Source: Actinomycetaceae bacterium (GTDB taxonomy: Bacteria > Actinomycetota > Actinomycetes > Actinomycetales > Actinomycetaceae). From it: 64,000 nucleotides of DNA. Shown in pieces: positions 19,495 through 28,639 of this stretch. Within the stretch, counting starts at the first letter, position 1. The number at the start of each line of letters is the position of its first letter. The notes beneath the pieces are model-generated. The model ran no database searches. It saw only the letters and a program-made list of their open reading frames with translations, and was not told the origin of the DNA. The DNA lies in assembly GCA_030524055.1 (NCBI GenBank), contig JAUNHH010000003.1, forward strand, positions 62,001 through 126,000, given 5' to 3'. Both the position numbers and the translations under genes were made by a program.

Positions 19495-21030
19495 ATGAAC
19501 ACCACTACCTGGTACGGCGGAGAGTGCGCCGCTGCCGTAGCTCCCGACGGCGTCGTCGTTATGGAGCCCGGCCATGACGACCTCGCACCGGATTTCTGGG
19601 ACCGTCTTGCGCAGGGCACTGACTTTGCTGGCATTGTCGAGATCCTCACCTCACGTTTCGGTGCGAATCTGACCTCAATGCCAGGATTCGCCGTCCTCGT
19701 CCACGAAGCTGAAGGTGGCCGTATTGCCGTTCGCGGCGACTTCAAGATTGAAGTCCGCAGCGGCGATGAAGTTGTCACCCTCGACGGCGGATCACTGATC
19801 ACCTGGTCAGAACGCAAAGTTGGCTCTATTGAAGCCTGGTCAGTGCTGACCCCAGGCGTTGACGCCGACGCTGCCCGCCGTTCCCGTGTAGGACTTGTCC
19901 GCGACGGCGTTGTTCCCGTTTCTCTTCTGGAGTTCGGAGAACTTCGTCCCCAGGCTGCCCCGGTTGCTGAGGGAACAGCCCCCGCTGGCCGCCACGGAGC
20001 AACCACCCCCGCTAAAGACGAAGGGTCTGACGACGACCCTGACCCTGCCCGAGCTGGCACCACCCCGGCCTACGGTCGCGCGAATCTTCCGACCCGCGCC
20101 TCCTATGGTTCCACCCCTCCCTTTACCGCCAGCCGCTCAGCTCTGAGTGCCACACGCGCAAGCCGTGCCACTGCAACTGAGTCAGCACCAGCGGCAGCGG
20201 GAGAAAAAACCGACGTTGAGGAGGAAGACAGTTCACCGGCCATTGCCCAGCAGCCCTGGACGGAAACTGCCCCCGAAACACCGCTAGAAGACCACACTGA
20301 AGAGGAAACCCCTGAGGTTGCTCCCATCGATGAGGTTCCCGCGCAAGAGCCCGAGCCTGTCGCTGAAGAAACCCCAGAGGTTGAGGCTGAAGCCCCAGTA
20401 GCAGTGGAAGAAACACCCCTGGCCAGCGAATCTCCTTTCGCTCCGCCGACGCCACTGTTCCCACCCGTGACGACGCCTGAAGCAGATCTTGAGGCCACGA
20501 ATTTCGTGCCTGACGCTGCCTCAAATGCGCCCATTGCGGATGACACTCGGGCCCTGCCGAAAGACCGTGAGGATGCCGGAGTTCAAGTCCTGGCTGTCAT
20601 GTGCCTGGATAATCACCCGAATCCTCCTTTCCTCCAGGAATGCCGGATTTGCGGAAAGAGCATGAGCCAGTCTCTTGCTCGGATTGCCCGCCCACCGCTG
20701 GGACGCCTCGTGCTTTCCACCGGTGAAACGGTGCTTCTTGACCGCGATGTGGTGCTTGGACGCAATCCGCGCGACCACCACGGAAGCGGCCGCCACCCTG
20801 CGCGCCTGGTGCCCATTGACGCCTCCGACCACGAAATCTCCCGTAACCACTGCGAGATCCGTGTCGATGGCTGGGAAGCCCGTGTACGTGACCTCGGCTC
20901 CCAAAATGGCACTTTCCTGACCCATACCGATGGACGCACCGAGCGCGTTGAAGAAGGCTCACCCCTTCTGCTGCGTGCCGGAGACGTTATTGCCTTGGGC
21001 AACTCAGTGACCATCTCTCTGGAGTCCTGA
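19495..21030 (+). CDS. FHA domain protein with zinc-ribbon-like motif
   Basis: 511 residues, ATG preceded by GGAGG. Residues 1-150 form an unrecognised beta-rich domain. Residues about 155-355 are low complexity (Ala, Pro, Glu, Thr) and probably disordered. Near 365-385 lies a short Cys motif (CLDNHPNP then CRICGKS) typical of the zinc ribbon that precedes FHA domains in actinobacterial proteins. The C-terminal FHA domain (about 400-511) has VLGRNPRDH, ISRNHCEIRV and DLGSQNGTFL, with Ser-Arg-Asn and Asn-Gly phosphothreonine-binding loops intact. It is coupled to the kinase by a TGATG overlap and is a likely kinase substrate or adaptor. In related operons a PP2C phosphatase occurs nearby; none is present here. 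Confidence 0.85.
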   Translation: MNTTTWYGGECAAAVAPDGVVVMEPGHDDLAPDFWDRLAQGTDFAGIVEILTSRFGANLTSMPGFAVLVHEAEGGRIAVRGDFKIEVRSGDEVVTLDGGSLITWSERKVGSIEAWSVLTPGVDADAARRSRVGLVRDGVVPVSLLEFGELRPQAAPVAEGTAPAGRHGATTPAKDEGSDDDPDPARAGTTPAYGRANLPTRASYGSTPPFTASRSALSATRASRATATESAPAAAGEKTDVEEEDSSPAIAQQPWTETAPETPLEDHTEEETPEVAPIDEVPAQEPEPVAEETPEVEAEAPVAVEETPLASESPFAPPTPLFPPVTTPEADLEATNFVPDAASNAPIADDTRALPKDREDAGVQVLAVMCLDNHPNPPFLQECRICGKSMSQSLARIARPPLGRLVLSTGETVLLDRDVVLGRNPRDHHGSGRHPARLVPIDASDHEISRNHCEIRVDGWEARVRDLGSQNGTFLTHTDGRTERVEEGSPLLLRAGDVIALGNSVTISLES

Positions 21031-22718
21031 TGGCCTCAGCGCCACCTGCGCCGCCGCCCGTCCCGGGAGCCGACTATGTCGGCCACCTCGGGTCGGGCGG
21101 TTTTGCTGACGTTTTTGTCTACCGCCAACACGTGCCAGACAGAAATGTCGCGGTGAAGGTGCCGCGTATCGCCAAAGATCTCGACCTCGCTGCCCAATTC
21201 AGTGCCGAAGTTAATCTCATGGCACGAATGTCAGCCCACCCAGCTGTTCTTTCTGTTTTTGGTGTGGGCACTTTTGATGACGGTCGCCAATACCTGGTGA
21301 TGGAATATTGCCCACCCCCATCACTATCCCAACGGTGCCGGGATAAACCCCTACCCGTGTGGGAAGTTCTCGATAAGGGCATTCGCCTTGCTGGTGCGGT
21401 TGCCTCATTGCACCGCGTGGGCATTGTGCACCGCGATATTAAACCGGCCAATGTTCTCCTCACTGAGTTTGGCCTGCCGGTCCTGTCCGACTTTGGCCTG
21501 GCGGCGACCATGTCGCCGGATTCACTGAACTCCTCGAAGGGCTTTTCTATTCCCTGGTCTCCGCCTGAGCAGCAACGCGGAGCGACAGTTTTGGATCCCA
21601 CAGCGGATGTGTATTCGCTGGCTGCCACTTTGCATACGATGCTCACCGGGCGGCCGCCCTTTGAAATCCCCGGTGGAGATAATTCCGAGTTCGCAATGAC
21701 TCTGCGGGTCATGCGCGTTCCCGTACCGCGCACTGGTCGCTCAGATGTGCCGCGTTCCCTGGAAAAAGTCCTCGCCAAAGCGATGGCAAAAGACCCGGCA
21801 CAGCGCTATTCCAGCGCCGTGGAGTTTGCTCGGGCACTTCAGCAAATCCAGGTCGATTTGGGGTATCGCCTCACCCCCATGGATTTCCTTGAAGCCATGG
21901 GTGGTAGGCCTAGGCCCATTCAGCCCTCCAAATCCCAGCAGCTTCCTCCTGCACCACAAGAACCCCTGGGCCATGTCATCTCTGAAACGCAGATGTCACC
22001 GGCGCCCACCGGCGGTATCCCCGCACCCCCACCCATTGGGGATGTCCCCGAAGCAGAACTTTTCCCGCCCACAAAAGTCTCCCGCGTCATCCTCATTGAA
22101 GACGACCCAGGGCCGCTTCGACACGCCCCCAGCTACCAGGTGGATTCGGGCGAGGACGGGGCTATCACCCAAAAAACCCCGGGCAACAATGGGCAGGTTG
22201 CCTCAGCTCAGCAGGAAAAAGAAGAAGAACCCACCCCCGCCCCCCAGGAGTCCACACCAGGGGTTCCCGCAGACACACAAACCCTCTATGAAGAGCCGCC
22301 GCCCCGCCCTCGTAAAGGACACTTTCTCATCGTTGTCCTCGTCGGACTCGCACTGGTCGCTGTCATTGCCGTGGCCGCGTTCCTCATTCGCCCTACAGCG
22401 CCCGCCGAACCCCCCTCAGGGTCGCCCTCCGCACCGCAAACCCCACCAGAGGCCCCTGTCACCTCACTCCCGAAAGTCACAGGTCTGACTGGCACTATCG
22501 ACGAGGACGGGGTCCGCTTTACCTGGGATTCAGCGGGGCAGGACTACTCCTACCTCTACCGCGTCGTTGACCCCGTCAACCCTGGGAAAGTCAGATCCAC
22601 TTCAGATACCTTTGTTGTTGTCGAAGCGGTTGAAGGACGCACCTGCCTTGAAGTCGCCGTCCGCGCAGATTCAGGTGCTTCCTCCACACCCGTGACCGAA
22701 TGTGTCACCACCCCCTAA
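21030..22718 (+). CDS. Membrane Ser/Thr protein kinase (PknB type)
   Basis: 562 residues. The N-terminal Hanks-type kinase domain (about 15-275) is complete: glycine loop GSGGFADVF, ATP lysine in VAVKVPR (about 43), catalytic HRDIKPANVLL (Asp about 136), DFG at about 154, and an APE-like PPEQQ. A long Pro-rich, acidic juxtamembrane linker follows, then one membrane helix (HFLIVVLVGLALVAVIAV, about 430-450) and a short extracellular fn3-like domain with two Cys. It ends the fn3-moxR-DUF58-tgm-FHA cluster and probably phosphorylates its FHA partners. The fn3-like sensor outside mirrors the fn3 domains of the giant surface protein. Confidence 0.93.
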   Translation: MASAPPAPPPVPGADYVGHLGSGGFADVFVYRQHVPDRNVAVKVPRIAKDLDLAAQFSAEVNLMARMSAHPAVLSVFGVGTFDDGRQYLVMEYCPPPSLSQRCRDKPLPVWEVLDKGIRLAGAVASLHRVGIVHRDIKPANVLLTEFGLPVLSDFGLAATMSPDSLNSSKGFSIPWSPPEQQRGATVLDPTADVYSLAATLHTMLTGRPPFEIPGGDNSEFAMTLRVMRVPVPRTGRSDVPRSLEKVLAKAMAKDPAQRYSSAVEFARALQQIQVDLGYRLTPMDFLEAMGGRPRPIQPSKSQQLPPAPQEPLGHVISETQMSPAPTGGIPAPPPIGDVPEAELFPPTKVSRVILIEDDPGPLRHAPSYQVDSGEDGAITQKTPGNNGQVASAQQEKEEEPTPAPQESTPGVPADTQTLYEEPPPRPRKGHFLIVVLVGLALVAVIAVAAFLIRPTAPAEPPSGSPSAPQTPPEAPVTSLPKVTGLTGTIDEDGVRFTWDSAGQDYSYLYRVVDPVNPGKVRSTSDTFVVVEAVEGRTCLEVAVRADSGASSTPVTECVTTP

Positions 22719-22748
22719 GGCCAGCCCAGACACGCTAGGCTGAAGGGC

Positions 22749-23888
22749 GTGGATTCAACAGTGGAACGCCCCGTCCTCGTCGCAGTCATTGGAGGCGGGC
22801 AACTGGCCCGTATGATGGCCGAATCAGCCATCGCTCTCGATATTTCCCTTCGTCCCCTTGTGGAAGCAGCCAATGGAGCCACCGGCGCTGTTGTGCCCAA
22901 CGCACCTATTGGGGCAGCCAATGACCCGGGCGCTGTAGCCACACTCATCGATGGCGCAGATGTGCTCACCTTTGAACATGAACATGTGCCGCAGGACCTC
23001 CTTGCCCGTATTGCCCCACATATCCCCATCCACCCCTCGCCACAGGCCCTGCAATACGCCCAAAATAAGCTCCTCATGCGGGCCCGCCTCACCGAATTAG
23101 GCATTCCCTGCCCGCGCTGGACCGCAGCCCACACCACTGCCGAGGTCACTGCTTTTGGGGCCGAATGCGGGTGGCCCATTATTGCCAAAGTCCCCACCGG
23201 CGGCTACGACGGCCACGGGGTGCGGGTAGTCACTGCCCCCGACCAGCTAAGCGATTGGCTAGAACGCGGCGAAGTGCTCTTGGAAGAAAAAGTCGCCTTT
23301 ACTGCCGAAGCTGCCGCCCTGCTAGCCCGCAGGCCCAGCGGAGAAATCCGCTCCTGGCCTGTGGCCACCACCGTGCAAGTGGACGGAGTCTGCTCCGAAG
23401 TGATTGCCCCTTCGCCGGATCTCGACGAGGCAACCGCACAGCGCGCCCAGGAGATTGGCGAAAAAATCGCTGCCGCTCTGGACGTCACCGGAGTCCTTGC
23501 CGTTGAACTCTTTATTACTGCTGATGGCCATGTCCTCGTCAATGAACTCGCCATGCGCCCCCACAATTCCGGCCACTGGACCATTGACGGCGCCGTCACC
23601 AGCCAATTTGAACAGCACCTGAGAGCTGTCCTCGACCTGCCCCTTGGGTCCACTGAGATGGCTCGCCCCGGTTGGGCCGCAATGGTGAATATCCTGGGCT
23701 CCACTCGCCCCTATCCGGCGCGTTTCCTCGGGCAGGCCCTGGGTGAACCGGAAGCAAAAATCCACCTCTATGGCAAAGAAGTCCGACAGGGGCGCAAACT
23801 TGGCCACGTGACCGTGTGCGATACCGATCCCGAGCAGGCTCGTAGGCGCGCTCGCGGAATTGCTGACATCCTCGAAGGAGAGAAATGA
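22749..23888 (+). CDS. purK: 5-(carboxyamino)imidazole ribonucleotide synthase
   Basis: 379 residues, GTG start with GAAGGGC upstream. This ATP-grasp enzyme carboxylates AIR with bicarbonate and ATP to N5-CAIR in purine synthesis. Motifs: [15 protein letters not shown] at the N-terminus, [28 protein letters not shown], and the metal-binding [20 protein letters not shown] with [17 protein letters not shown]. The product goes directly to PurE, whose gene overlaps by four bases. No PRPP-responsive or purine riboswitch is visible in the 30-base gap upstream, so transcription may come from within or before the kinase gene. Confidence 0.96.
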   Translation: MDSTVERPVLVAVIGGGQLARMMAESAIALDISLRPLVEAANGATGAVVPNAPIGAANDPGAVATLIDGADVLTFEHEHVPQDLLARIAPHIPIHPSPQALQYAQNKLLMRARLTELGIPCPRWTAAHTTAEVTAFGAECGWPIIAKVPTGGYDGHGVRVVTAPDQLSDWLERGEVLLEEKVAFTAEAAALLARRPSGEIRSWPVATTVQVDGVCSEVIAPSPDLDEATAQRAQEIGEKIAAALDVTGVLAVELFITADGHVLVNELAMRPHNSGHWTIDGAVTSQFEQHLRAVLDLPLGSTEMARPGWAAMVNILGSTRPYPARFLGQALGEPEAKIHLYGKEVRQGRKLGHVTVCDTDPEQARRRARGIADILEGEK

Positions 23889-24448
23889 CTACCCTAGCCC
23901 CGGACCTGACACTGACCTCTACTGGCGCCAACCCTCAGGTGGGCGTTGTTATGGGGTCTGATTCGGATTGGCCAACTATGCGCGCTGCCGTCGAAGCCCT
24001 CGCGGAGTTTGATATTGCCTGCGAAGTTGGCGTGGTCTCTGCCCACCGTATGCCTGAAGATATGGTCGCCTACGGGCGTAGTGCTGCTGAGCGGGGTTTG
24101 CGGGTCATTATTGCTGGAGCTGGGGGAGCAGCCCACCTGCCGGGAATGCTGGCAGCGTTGACGGAACTGCCTGTGATTGGCGTGCCGGTGCCTTTGAAGC
24201 ATCTTGATGGGATGGATTCGCTGCTCTCTATTGTCCAAATGCCAGCAGGGGTGCCTGTGGCGACTGTATCCGTTGGGGGCGCGCGTAATGCGGGGCTTTT
24301 GGCCGCGCGAATCCTGGGGGCCGGGGAAGGGGAGGCCGCTCAGGATTTACGAGGGCGGATGCGCTCTTTCCAATCGGATTTGCGGGCGGTGGCCACAGCT
24401 AAAGGATCTGCCCTTGGAGACCAGGTAGGCCAGAGCACTACACGCTAA
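23885..24448 (+). CDS. purE: N5-CAIR mutase (PurE, class I)
   Basis: 187 residues. It converts N5-CAIR to CAIR. The class I signature is complete: [14 protein letters not shown] near residue 20, [59 protein letters not shown] and [10 protein letters not shown]. It overlaps purK by ATGA, giving translational coupling of consecutive pathway steps. The C-terminal 20 residues are a variable tail. Confidence 0.97.
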   Translation: MTTLAPDLTLTSTGANPQVGVVMGSDSDWPTMRAAVEALAEFDIACEVGVVSAHRMPEDMVAYGRSAAERGLRVIIAGAGGAAHLPGMLAALTELPVIGVPVPLKHLDGMDSLLSIVQMPAGVPVATVSVGGARNAGLLAARILGAGEGEAAQDLRGRMRSFQSDLRAVATAKGSALGDQVGQSTTR

Positions 24449-24457
24449 AGTGTCCTC

Positions 24458-25450
24458 ATGAGCATTCTTGTCAGTGGCGGCGCCGGATATATTGGCGCCC
24501 ACGTTGTTCGCCTTCTTCAGCAGCGCGGAGATCGCGTTGTCGTTGTTGACAATCTGTCTACGGGAGACGCCTCACGTATTGGCGATGCCCGGTTAGTTCA
24601 GGCTGATATTGCTACCGATGCGGCACGGACCCAAATCGCCAATGTCATGGTCGATGAGGATGTCACTGCTGTTATTCACTTCGCTGCCCGGAAACAGGTC
24701 GGCGAATCTGTCCAGCGTCCAGCTTGGTATTACCACCAAAATATTGGGGGCCTGGCCAATATTTTAATGGCGATGGGAGAAACTGGCGTTGACCAAATGA
24801 TTTTCTCCTCTTCCGCAGCCGTTTATGGAATGCCTCCCGTTGATGTGGTTCCAGAAGATGCCGTATGTCAGCCTATTAATCCCTACGGGGAAACCAAATT
24901 AGTGGGCGAATGGCTGCTTGCTGATTGTGAAAAAGCATGGGGGCTGAATTGGATTGGTTTGCGCTATTTTAATGTGGCTGGCGCAGGGTGGACTGATTTA
25001 GCAGACCCCGCCTGTTTGAATTTGGTGCCAATGGTTTTGGACCGTCTTGCGAAAGGTGAAAAGCCGAAGATTTTCGGTACCGATTATGACACCCCGGATG
25101 GCACCTGTATTCGCGACTATATCCACGTTTTGGATTTAGCGGAAGCACATATTAATGCCATGGATGCCTTGGCTGCGGGCACACCCGCTCACCGCCAATT
25201 CAATGTCGGTACGGGATTGGGCACGTCGGTGCGCGAAATCATTGATGGTTTGCGCGCCATTTCCGGTTGGGAATTCCCCGTTGACGAGGTCGAACGCCGT
25301 GCCGGCGATCCGCCGAAACTCATTGGTGACCCCTTGAGTATTGGGGTTGACCTGGGCTGGAAAGCCAATAATGGCGTGGACGAGATTCTGACCTCCGCGT
25401 GGGAGGCCTGGCAGGCTGGGCCGCGCCGTATTGAGGTGCCGAAGCAGTAG
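24458..25450 (+). CDS. galE: UDP-glucose 4-epimerase
   Basis: 330 residues, extended SDR family. NAD-binding GGAGYIGAHVVRLL lies at residues about 7-20, followed by DNLSTG, HFAARKQVGESVQRP and the catalytic SSSAAVYG with Tyr-x-x-x-Lys as YGETKLVGE. IRDYIHVLDLAEAH and FNVGTGLGTSV complete the family pattern. It interconverts UDP-glucose and UDP-galactose, for galactose use or for envelope polysaccharide. It starts nine bases after purE but is functionally unrelated to it. The sugar-nucleotide genes beyond suggest it feeds the same glycan pathway. Confidence 0.93.
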   Translation: MSILVSGGAGYIGAHVVRLLQQRGDRVVVVDNLSTGDASRIGDARLVQADIATDAARTQIANVMVDEDVTAVIHFAARKQVGESVQRPAWYYHQNIGGLANILMAMGETGVDQMIFSSSAAVYGMPPVDVVPEDAVCQPINPYGETKLVGEWLLADCEKAWGLNWIGLRYFNVAGAGWTDLADPACLNLVPMVLDRLAKGEKPKIFGTDYDTPDGTCIRDYIHVLDLAEAHINAMDALAAGTPAHRQFNVGTGLGTSVREIIDGLRAISGWEFPVDEVERRAGDPPKLIGDPLSIGVDLGWKANNGVDEILTSAWEAWQAGPRRIEVPKQ

Positions 25451-25460
25451 CTGCAGCGAG

Positions 25461-25494
25461 AAGGCGGGTGCCCACATTGGGGCGCCCGCCTTTT
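25461..25494. terminator. Intrinsic terminator after galE
   Basis: AAGGCGGG-T-GCCC pairs with GGGC-GCCCGCCTT around a short loop and is followed by TTTT (25491-25494). It lies between galE and the convergent LCP gene. Confidence 0.88.
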
Positions 25495-25520
25495 GCGTGT
25501 GTTGGGTGCTGCGCTAGTGA

Positions 25521-26867
25521 CTACTCTTGCGGTACTTCGAGCTGCTGGAAATCTTCTGGCGTTAATGTGCCTTCCCGAAGGGAGGCAAAGAAATCTGGCG
25601 CGGTTTCGTCCTGAAGAAGAACAGCTGATCCCGCTGAGGTTTCAAAATCGGGTGAAGCAATTGGGGGAGTACCCGTTAATTTGCCGCCCTGAGCGCCTTT
25701 AACAGCAAAAACGAGGCGACCCACATCAATGACATTGTCATCAGAATCAACGGTGAGGGCTTTAGCACCTGCGCGCTCTAAAGCAAAGGCTGAGAAAGGA
25801 TTAATGAGCGTCAGGGGAGAGGTTGCTTTTTCTGTGGTGCGCTGAACGACTTGGCGTTGACGATCAGCCCGGCCAATATCTCCACGCGGATCGGCATAAC
25901 GCATACGGGCAAATGCTAATGCGGTATTTCCATCGGCTTGGTGACAGCCAGCGGTCCATTTCAATTGGGACTTTTCGTCATCCACATCCATATCGAAACA
26001 GAGCTCAACTCCGCCCACAGCATCGACAATATTGCCAACTCCTCCCATTCCGATTTCCGCATAGTGGTCAATTTTGAGTCCGGTGAGTGACTCGACAGTG
26101 GAAATCAGTAATTCCGGGCCGCCATAGGCATAAGCAGAGTTGAGTTTATCGCCGCCATAGTCGGGGATTTCCACCCAGGTATCGCGTGGTAGTGACAGCA
26201 TTGCGGTCTGCCCATTGGGAGCAATATTGACCAACATAATGGAGTCTGCCCTGGCCCCTTCAGTGCCATCAGCAATCTCTCCATCAGCGCGCGAATCCGA
26301 CCCTGCAATCAGCCAGGTTTCACCAGGAGTATCTTCGGCAGTTGAGGCAGTTTCCAGGCGATTGAGATTCGAGTTGGCATCCCACAGGAGGAAAAGCGGC
26401 CAGCCAATGAGGAGGATCACCATGAGCAGTGCCCAGCGGCGCCACCGTCTTTTCTTACGAGGGCGGGGCGCGACTTGAGGCGGGCCTTGCGGCGTGCGTG
26501 GCAGGGTAGGAGCCTGCGGCGGCGCTGTAGGTGCCTGTTGTGGGCCAGGAGGGGTGCTTTGCCCCTGTCCTGTAGCTGGAGGATAGGACCTGGGCCGCCC
26601 TGTTGGAGCAAATGTGGGTGGCTGCAGTGAAGGCGCCAAATTTGCGGGAAGGGAGATTGTTTCTGAAGGACTATCTGCCGGGGCCGGGGGCATCACTGAA
26701 TGGCGCTGAACCTGCTCGGCAGGGGTGGGCGCAATCGGCCGTTTTAACGTGCTTTCCTGCGGGGACGACTGGGTCGGCTGAATATCCGCAGTATCTGCAG
26801 GGCGAACCTCATCAGAGGAGGGCCGCCGGCGGCTGGGGTCCGGAGAAAATGAGGGGGGCTGAGTCAT
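25521..26867 (-). CDS. LytR-CpsA-Psr (LCP) family protein
   Basis: About 448 residues. A long Pro/Gln/Thr-rich cytoplasmic region (about 1-140) ends in a basic patch (RPRKKRRWRR). One membrane helix (about 146-166) and an extracellular LCP domain follow. The LCP core shows LIAGSDSRA, ARADSIMLVNIAP, MLSLPRDTWVEIP, KLNSAYAYGG, GGVELCFD and ALAFARMRYADPRGDIGRADRQRQVV, including the conserved Arg and Asp residues that bind pyrophosphoryl-polyprenyl lipid. LCP enzymes attach teichoic acids, capsule or arabinogalactan to peptidoglycan. It fits with the glycan genes alongside. The frame opens with GTG ATG; the ATG is used. Confidence 0.93.
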   Translation of the reverse strand: MTQPPSFSPDPSRRRPSSDEVRPADTADIQPTQSSPQESTLKRPIAPTPAEQVQRHSVMPPAPADSPSETISLPANLAPSLQPPTFAPTGRPRSYPPATGQGQSTPPGPQQAPTAPPQAPTLPRTPQGPPQVAPRPRKKRRWRRWALLMVILLIGWPLFLLWDANSNLNRLETASTAEDTPGETWLIAGSDSRADGEIADGTEGARADSIMLVNIAPNGQTAMLSLPRDTWVEIPDYGGDKLNSAYAYGGPELLISTVESLTGLKIDHYAEIGMGGVGNIVDAVGGVELCFDMDVDDEKSQLKWTAGCHQADGNTALAFARMRYADPRGDIGRADRQRQVVQRTTEKATSPLTLINPFSAFALERAGAKALTVDSDDNVIDVGRLVFAVKGAQGGKLTGTPPIASPDFETSAGSAVLLQDETAPDFFASLREGTLTPEDFQQLEVPQE

Positions 26868-26899
26868 CACAACGATCCTAACCCGTGCCGTCAGTTATC

Positions 26900-27256
26900 T
26901 CAGGGCTGATCCTCACGTGGGTGGCGAGCATTGCTTAATGCCACGGCACGCGCCAAACGAGTCAGACGCTGTTCCGCTTCGCGGTCACGATGGTAAGCCG
27001 CTGCCATCTGCATAAACACCGCAACTGCCATGGAATAGACGAGGAGATTAATCCCACGTTCAACGCCAATAAGCTCGGCGAGTTGATTGAGCAGGCCAGG
27101 GAAGAGTACCGCGAACATGGCGAAGACAATGAGGATGAGCATCCACAGTCGACGCATAGCCAGGCGTTTGGCTGTTCGGGCAGGGCGCATAATAAAGGCA
27201 GTTAATGCCGCCAGAACAAGGATGAGGATTAACTTAATGAGCCAATAGGAGGGCAT
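26900..27256 (-). CDS. DUF2304 small membrane protein
   Basis: 118 residues with two or three hydrophobic helices (LIKLILILVLAALTAF, LWMLILIVFAMFAVLFPGLL, INLLVYSMAVAVFMQM), a pattern matching DUF2304 proteins. These are almost always encoded next to a GT2 glycosyltransferase, as here: it starts two bases after the stop of that gene. Its role is unknown, perhaps a membrane partner of the transferase. ATG 27256 is preferred because GAGGTG sits just upstream; a GTG at 27262 is an alternative. Confidence 0.85.
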   Translation of the reverse strand: MPSYWLIKLILILVLAALTAFIMRPARTAKRLAMRRLWMLILIVFAMFAVLFPGLLNQLAELIGVERGINLLVYSMAVAVFMQMAAAYHRDREAEQRLTRLARAVALSNARHPREDQP

Positions 27257-27258
27257 GG

Positions 27259-27933
27259 TCACCTCATAATCAATTCGACGAGGATATTCACTGAGTTCAA
27301 CAGGGACTGACCTTTAGAACGCGAATAGTCTGTATATTCAATATGGACAGGCATTTCCGCCCAGGGTAGGCCAGTGCGTGCTAATTGTTCGACAATCTCA
27401 CTAGCATGGGCCATGCGATTTTGGCGCAGGTGGATACGTTCTAAAGCATCGCGACGTAGGAGTCGCAAACCATTGTGGGCATCGGTAAGTTTCAGGCCCG
27501 TCTGTGCGCGAGTCACCCGAGCAGCAGTTAAAAGAACCATCCTCTTCAGGAAAGAAATATCAACGGATCCTTCAAGAAAGCGGGAGCCGTAAATAATGGC
27601 TAAATCATCATCAATAGCCCGTTGTCGCATAGCAAGGGCATCATCTGTACTGTGCTGCCCGTCAGCGTCGAAAGTGACAGCATAAGTAGCGTCGGTGTGG
27701 TCAAGGACATAGTCGAAGCCTGTTTGTAGTGCGGCGCCCTGTCCCAGGTTAATGGGGTGGGGGACAACAATGGCTCCTGCATCTAGGGCAATATCGGCTG
27801 AGTCATCCCGCGAACCGTCATCTACGCAGACAATATTGGGGAAAACTTCCCGGGCAGCGCGGATCACATCGCCAATTACCTGCGCCTCGTTATAGAGGGG
27901 GACAACAAGGTAGGTGTCTTTGATGGGATGCAT
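27259..27933 (-). CDS. Family 2 glycosyltransferase (dolichyl-phosphate mannosyltransferase-like)
   Basis: About 224 residues starting MHPIKDTYLVVPLYNEA. GT-A motifs are clear: VPLYNEAQVIGDVI, CVDDGSRDDS, INLGQGAALQTGFDY, TFDADGQHSTDDA and GSRFLEG. This group transfers sugars from NDP-sugars to polyprenyl phosphate or onto glycolipids at the cytoplasmic membrane face. The open frame continues 72 codons upstream, but that part overlaps the divergent acetyltransferase leader and looks non-coding, so the shorter start is taken. It is followed by its DUF2304 partner. Confidence 0.88.
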   Translation of the reverse strand: MHPIKDTYLVVPLYNEAQVIGDVIRAAREVFPNIVCVDDGSRDDSADIALDAGAIVVPHPINLGQGAALQTGFDYVLDHTDATYAVTFDADGQHSTDDALAMRQRAIDDDLAIIYGSRFLEGSVDISFLKRMVLLTAARVTRAQTGLKLTDAHNGLRLLRRDALERIHLRQNRMAHASEIVEQLARTGLPWAEMPVHIEYTDYSRSKGQSLLNSVNILVELIMR

Positions 27934-28033
27934 GAACACCAGTATCACATTACGCGGGTACAAATGTCCTCCGCCAAACTCCGCCCAGCCCGCTAGGATT
28001 GCTACGAAACATTCGCCCACCATGGGAGAGGGT

Positions 28034-28639
28034 ATGCCAAGGATTGTTGAGTCGGCCGATGTCGCCGAAGGGGTTGTCATCGGTGAAGGATCGTCTGTGT
28101 GGCACCTCGCCCAAGTGCGAGAAGATGCCATTCTGGGGAAAAATTGCATTGTCGGGCGTGGCGCCTACATTGGCACCGGCGTAGTCATGGGTGACAACTG
28201 TAAAGTCCAGAACTACGCCCTCGTCTATGAACCTGCCCGCCTCGGCCACGGAGTTTTTATTGGCCCTGCGGTGGTTCTCACTAATGACCATAACCCGCGG
28301 GCCGTGAATCCGGATGGGTCACTAAAGTCCGCACATGACTGGGAGCCAGTTGGCGTCACTATTGAAGATGGTGCAGCTATTGGTGCACGTGCCACCTGTG
28401 TTGCGCCTGTGACTATTGGCGCATGGGCCACCGTTGCCGCTGGCGCAGTGGTCACGCGTGATGTGCCTCCCTTTGCCCTCGTTGCTGGTGTTCCTGCCCG
28501 ACAAATGGGCTGGGTTGGCCATGCTGGCGCACGCCTTATCCCCGATGACACAGATCCCACCCGCTTTACCTGCCCAGAAACGGGGCGCGTCTACCGCGAA
28601 AGCCGCCCCGGGCACCTTGAAATGGAGGAAACCGAATGA
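28034..28639 (+). CDS. Left-handed beta-helix N-acetyltransferase, WbpD/WlbB-like
   Basis: About 201 residues. Hexapeptide repeats are seen throughout (VIGEGSSVWHLAQVREDAIL, IVGRGAYIGTGVVMG, VFIGPAVVLTNDHNPRA, IGARATCVAPVTIGAWATVAAGAVVTRDVPP). Conserved His in SSVWHL and the TNDHNPR segment match acetyltransferases that acetylate the 3-amino group of UDP-2-acetamido-3-amino sugars. The start at ATG 28034 has GGAGAGGG immediately upstream. It overlaps the aminotransferase gene by ATGA, and an oxidoreductase follows, making the full WbpB/E/D set. Exact sugar specificity cannot be read from sequence. Confidence 0.85.
   Translation: MPRIVESADVAEGVVIGEGSSVWHLAQVREDAILGKNCIVGRGAYIGTGVVMGDNCKVQNYALVYEPARLGHGVFIGPAVVLTNDHNPRAVNPDGSLKSAHDWEPVGVTIEDGAAIGARATCVAPVTIGAWATVAAGAVVTRDVPPFALVAGVPARQMGWVGHAGARLIPDDTDPTRFTCPETGRVYRESRPGHLEMEETE

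Noticed and set aside
20103-20546. Ala/Ser/Thr-rich reverse frame opposite the FHA protein
   Set aside because: It arises from the low-complexity Glu/Pro/Ala codons of the true gene.
27914-28033. Earlier start for the hexapeptide acetyltransferase
   Set aside because: The extra 40 residues are Pro/Cys-rich without similarity, and ATG 28034 has a good RBS.
27934-28149. N-terminal extension of the GT2 glycosyltransferase by 72 codons
   Set aside because: It would overlap the divergent acetyltransferase leader, lacks family similarity, and the MHPIKDTYLVVPLYNE start is normal for GT2.
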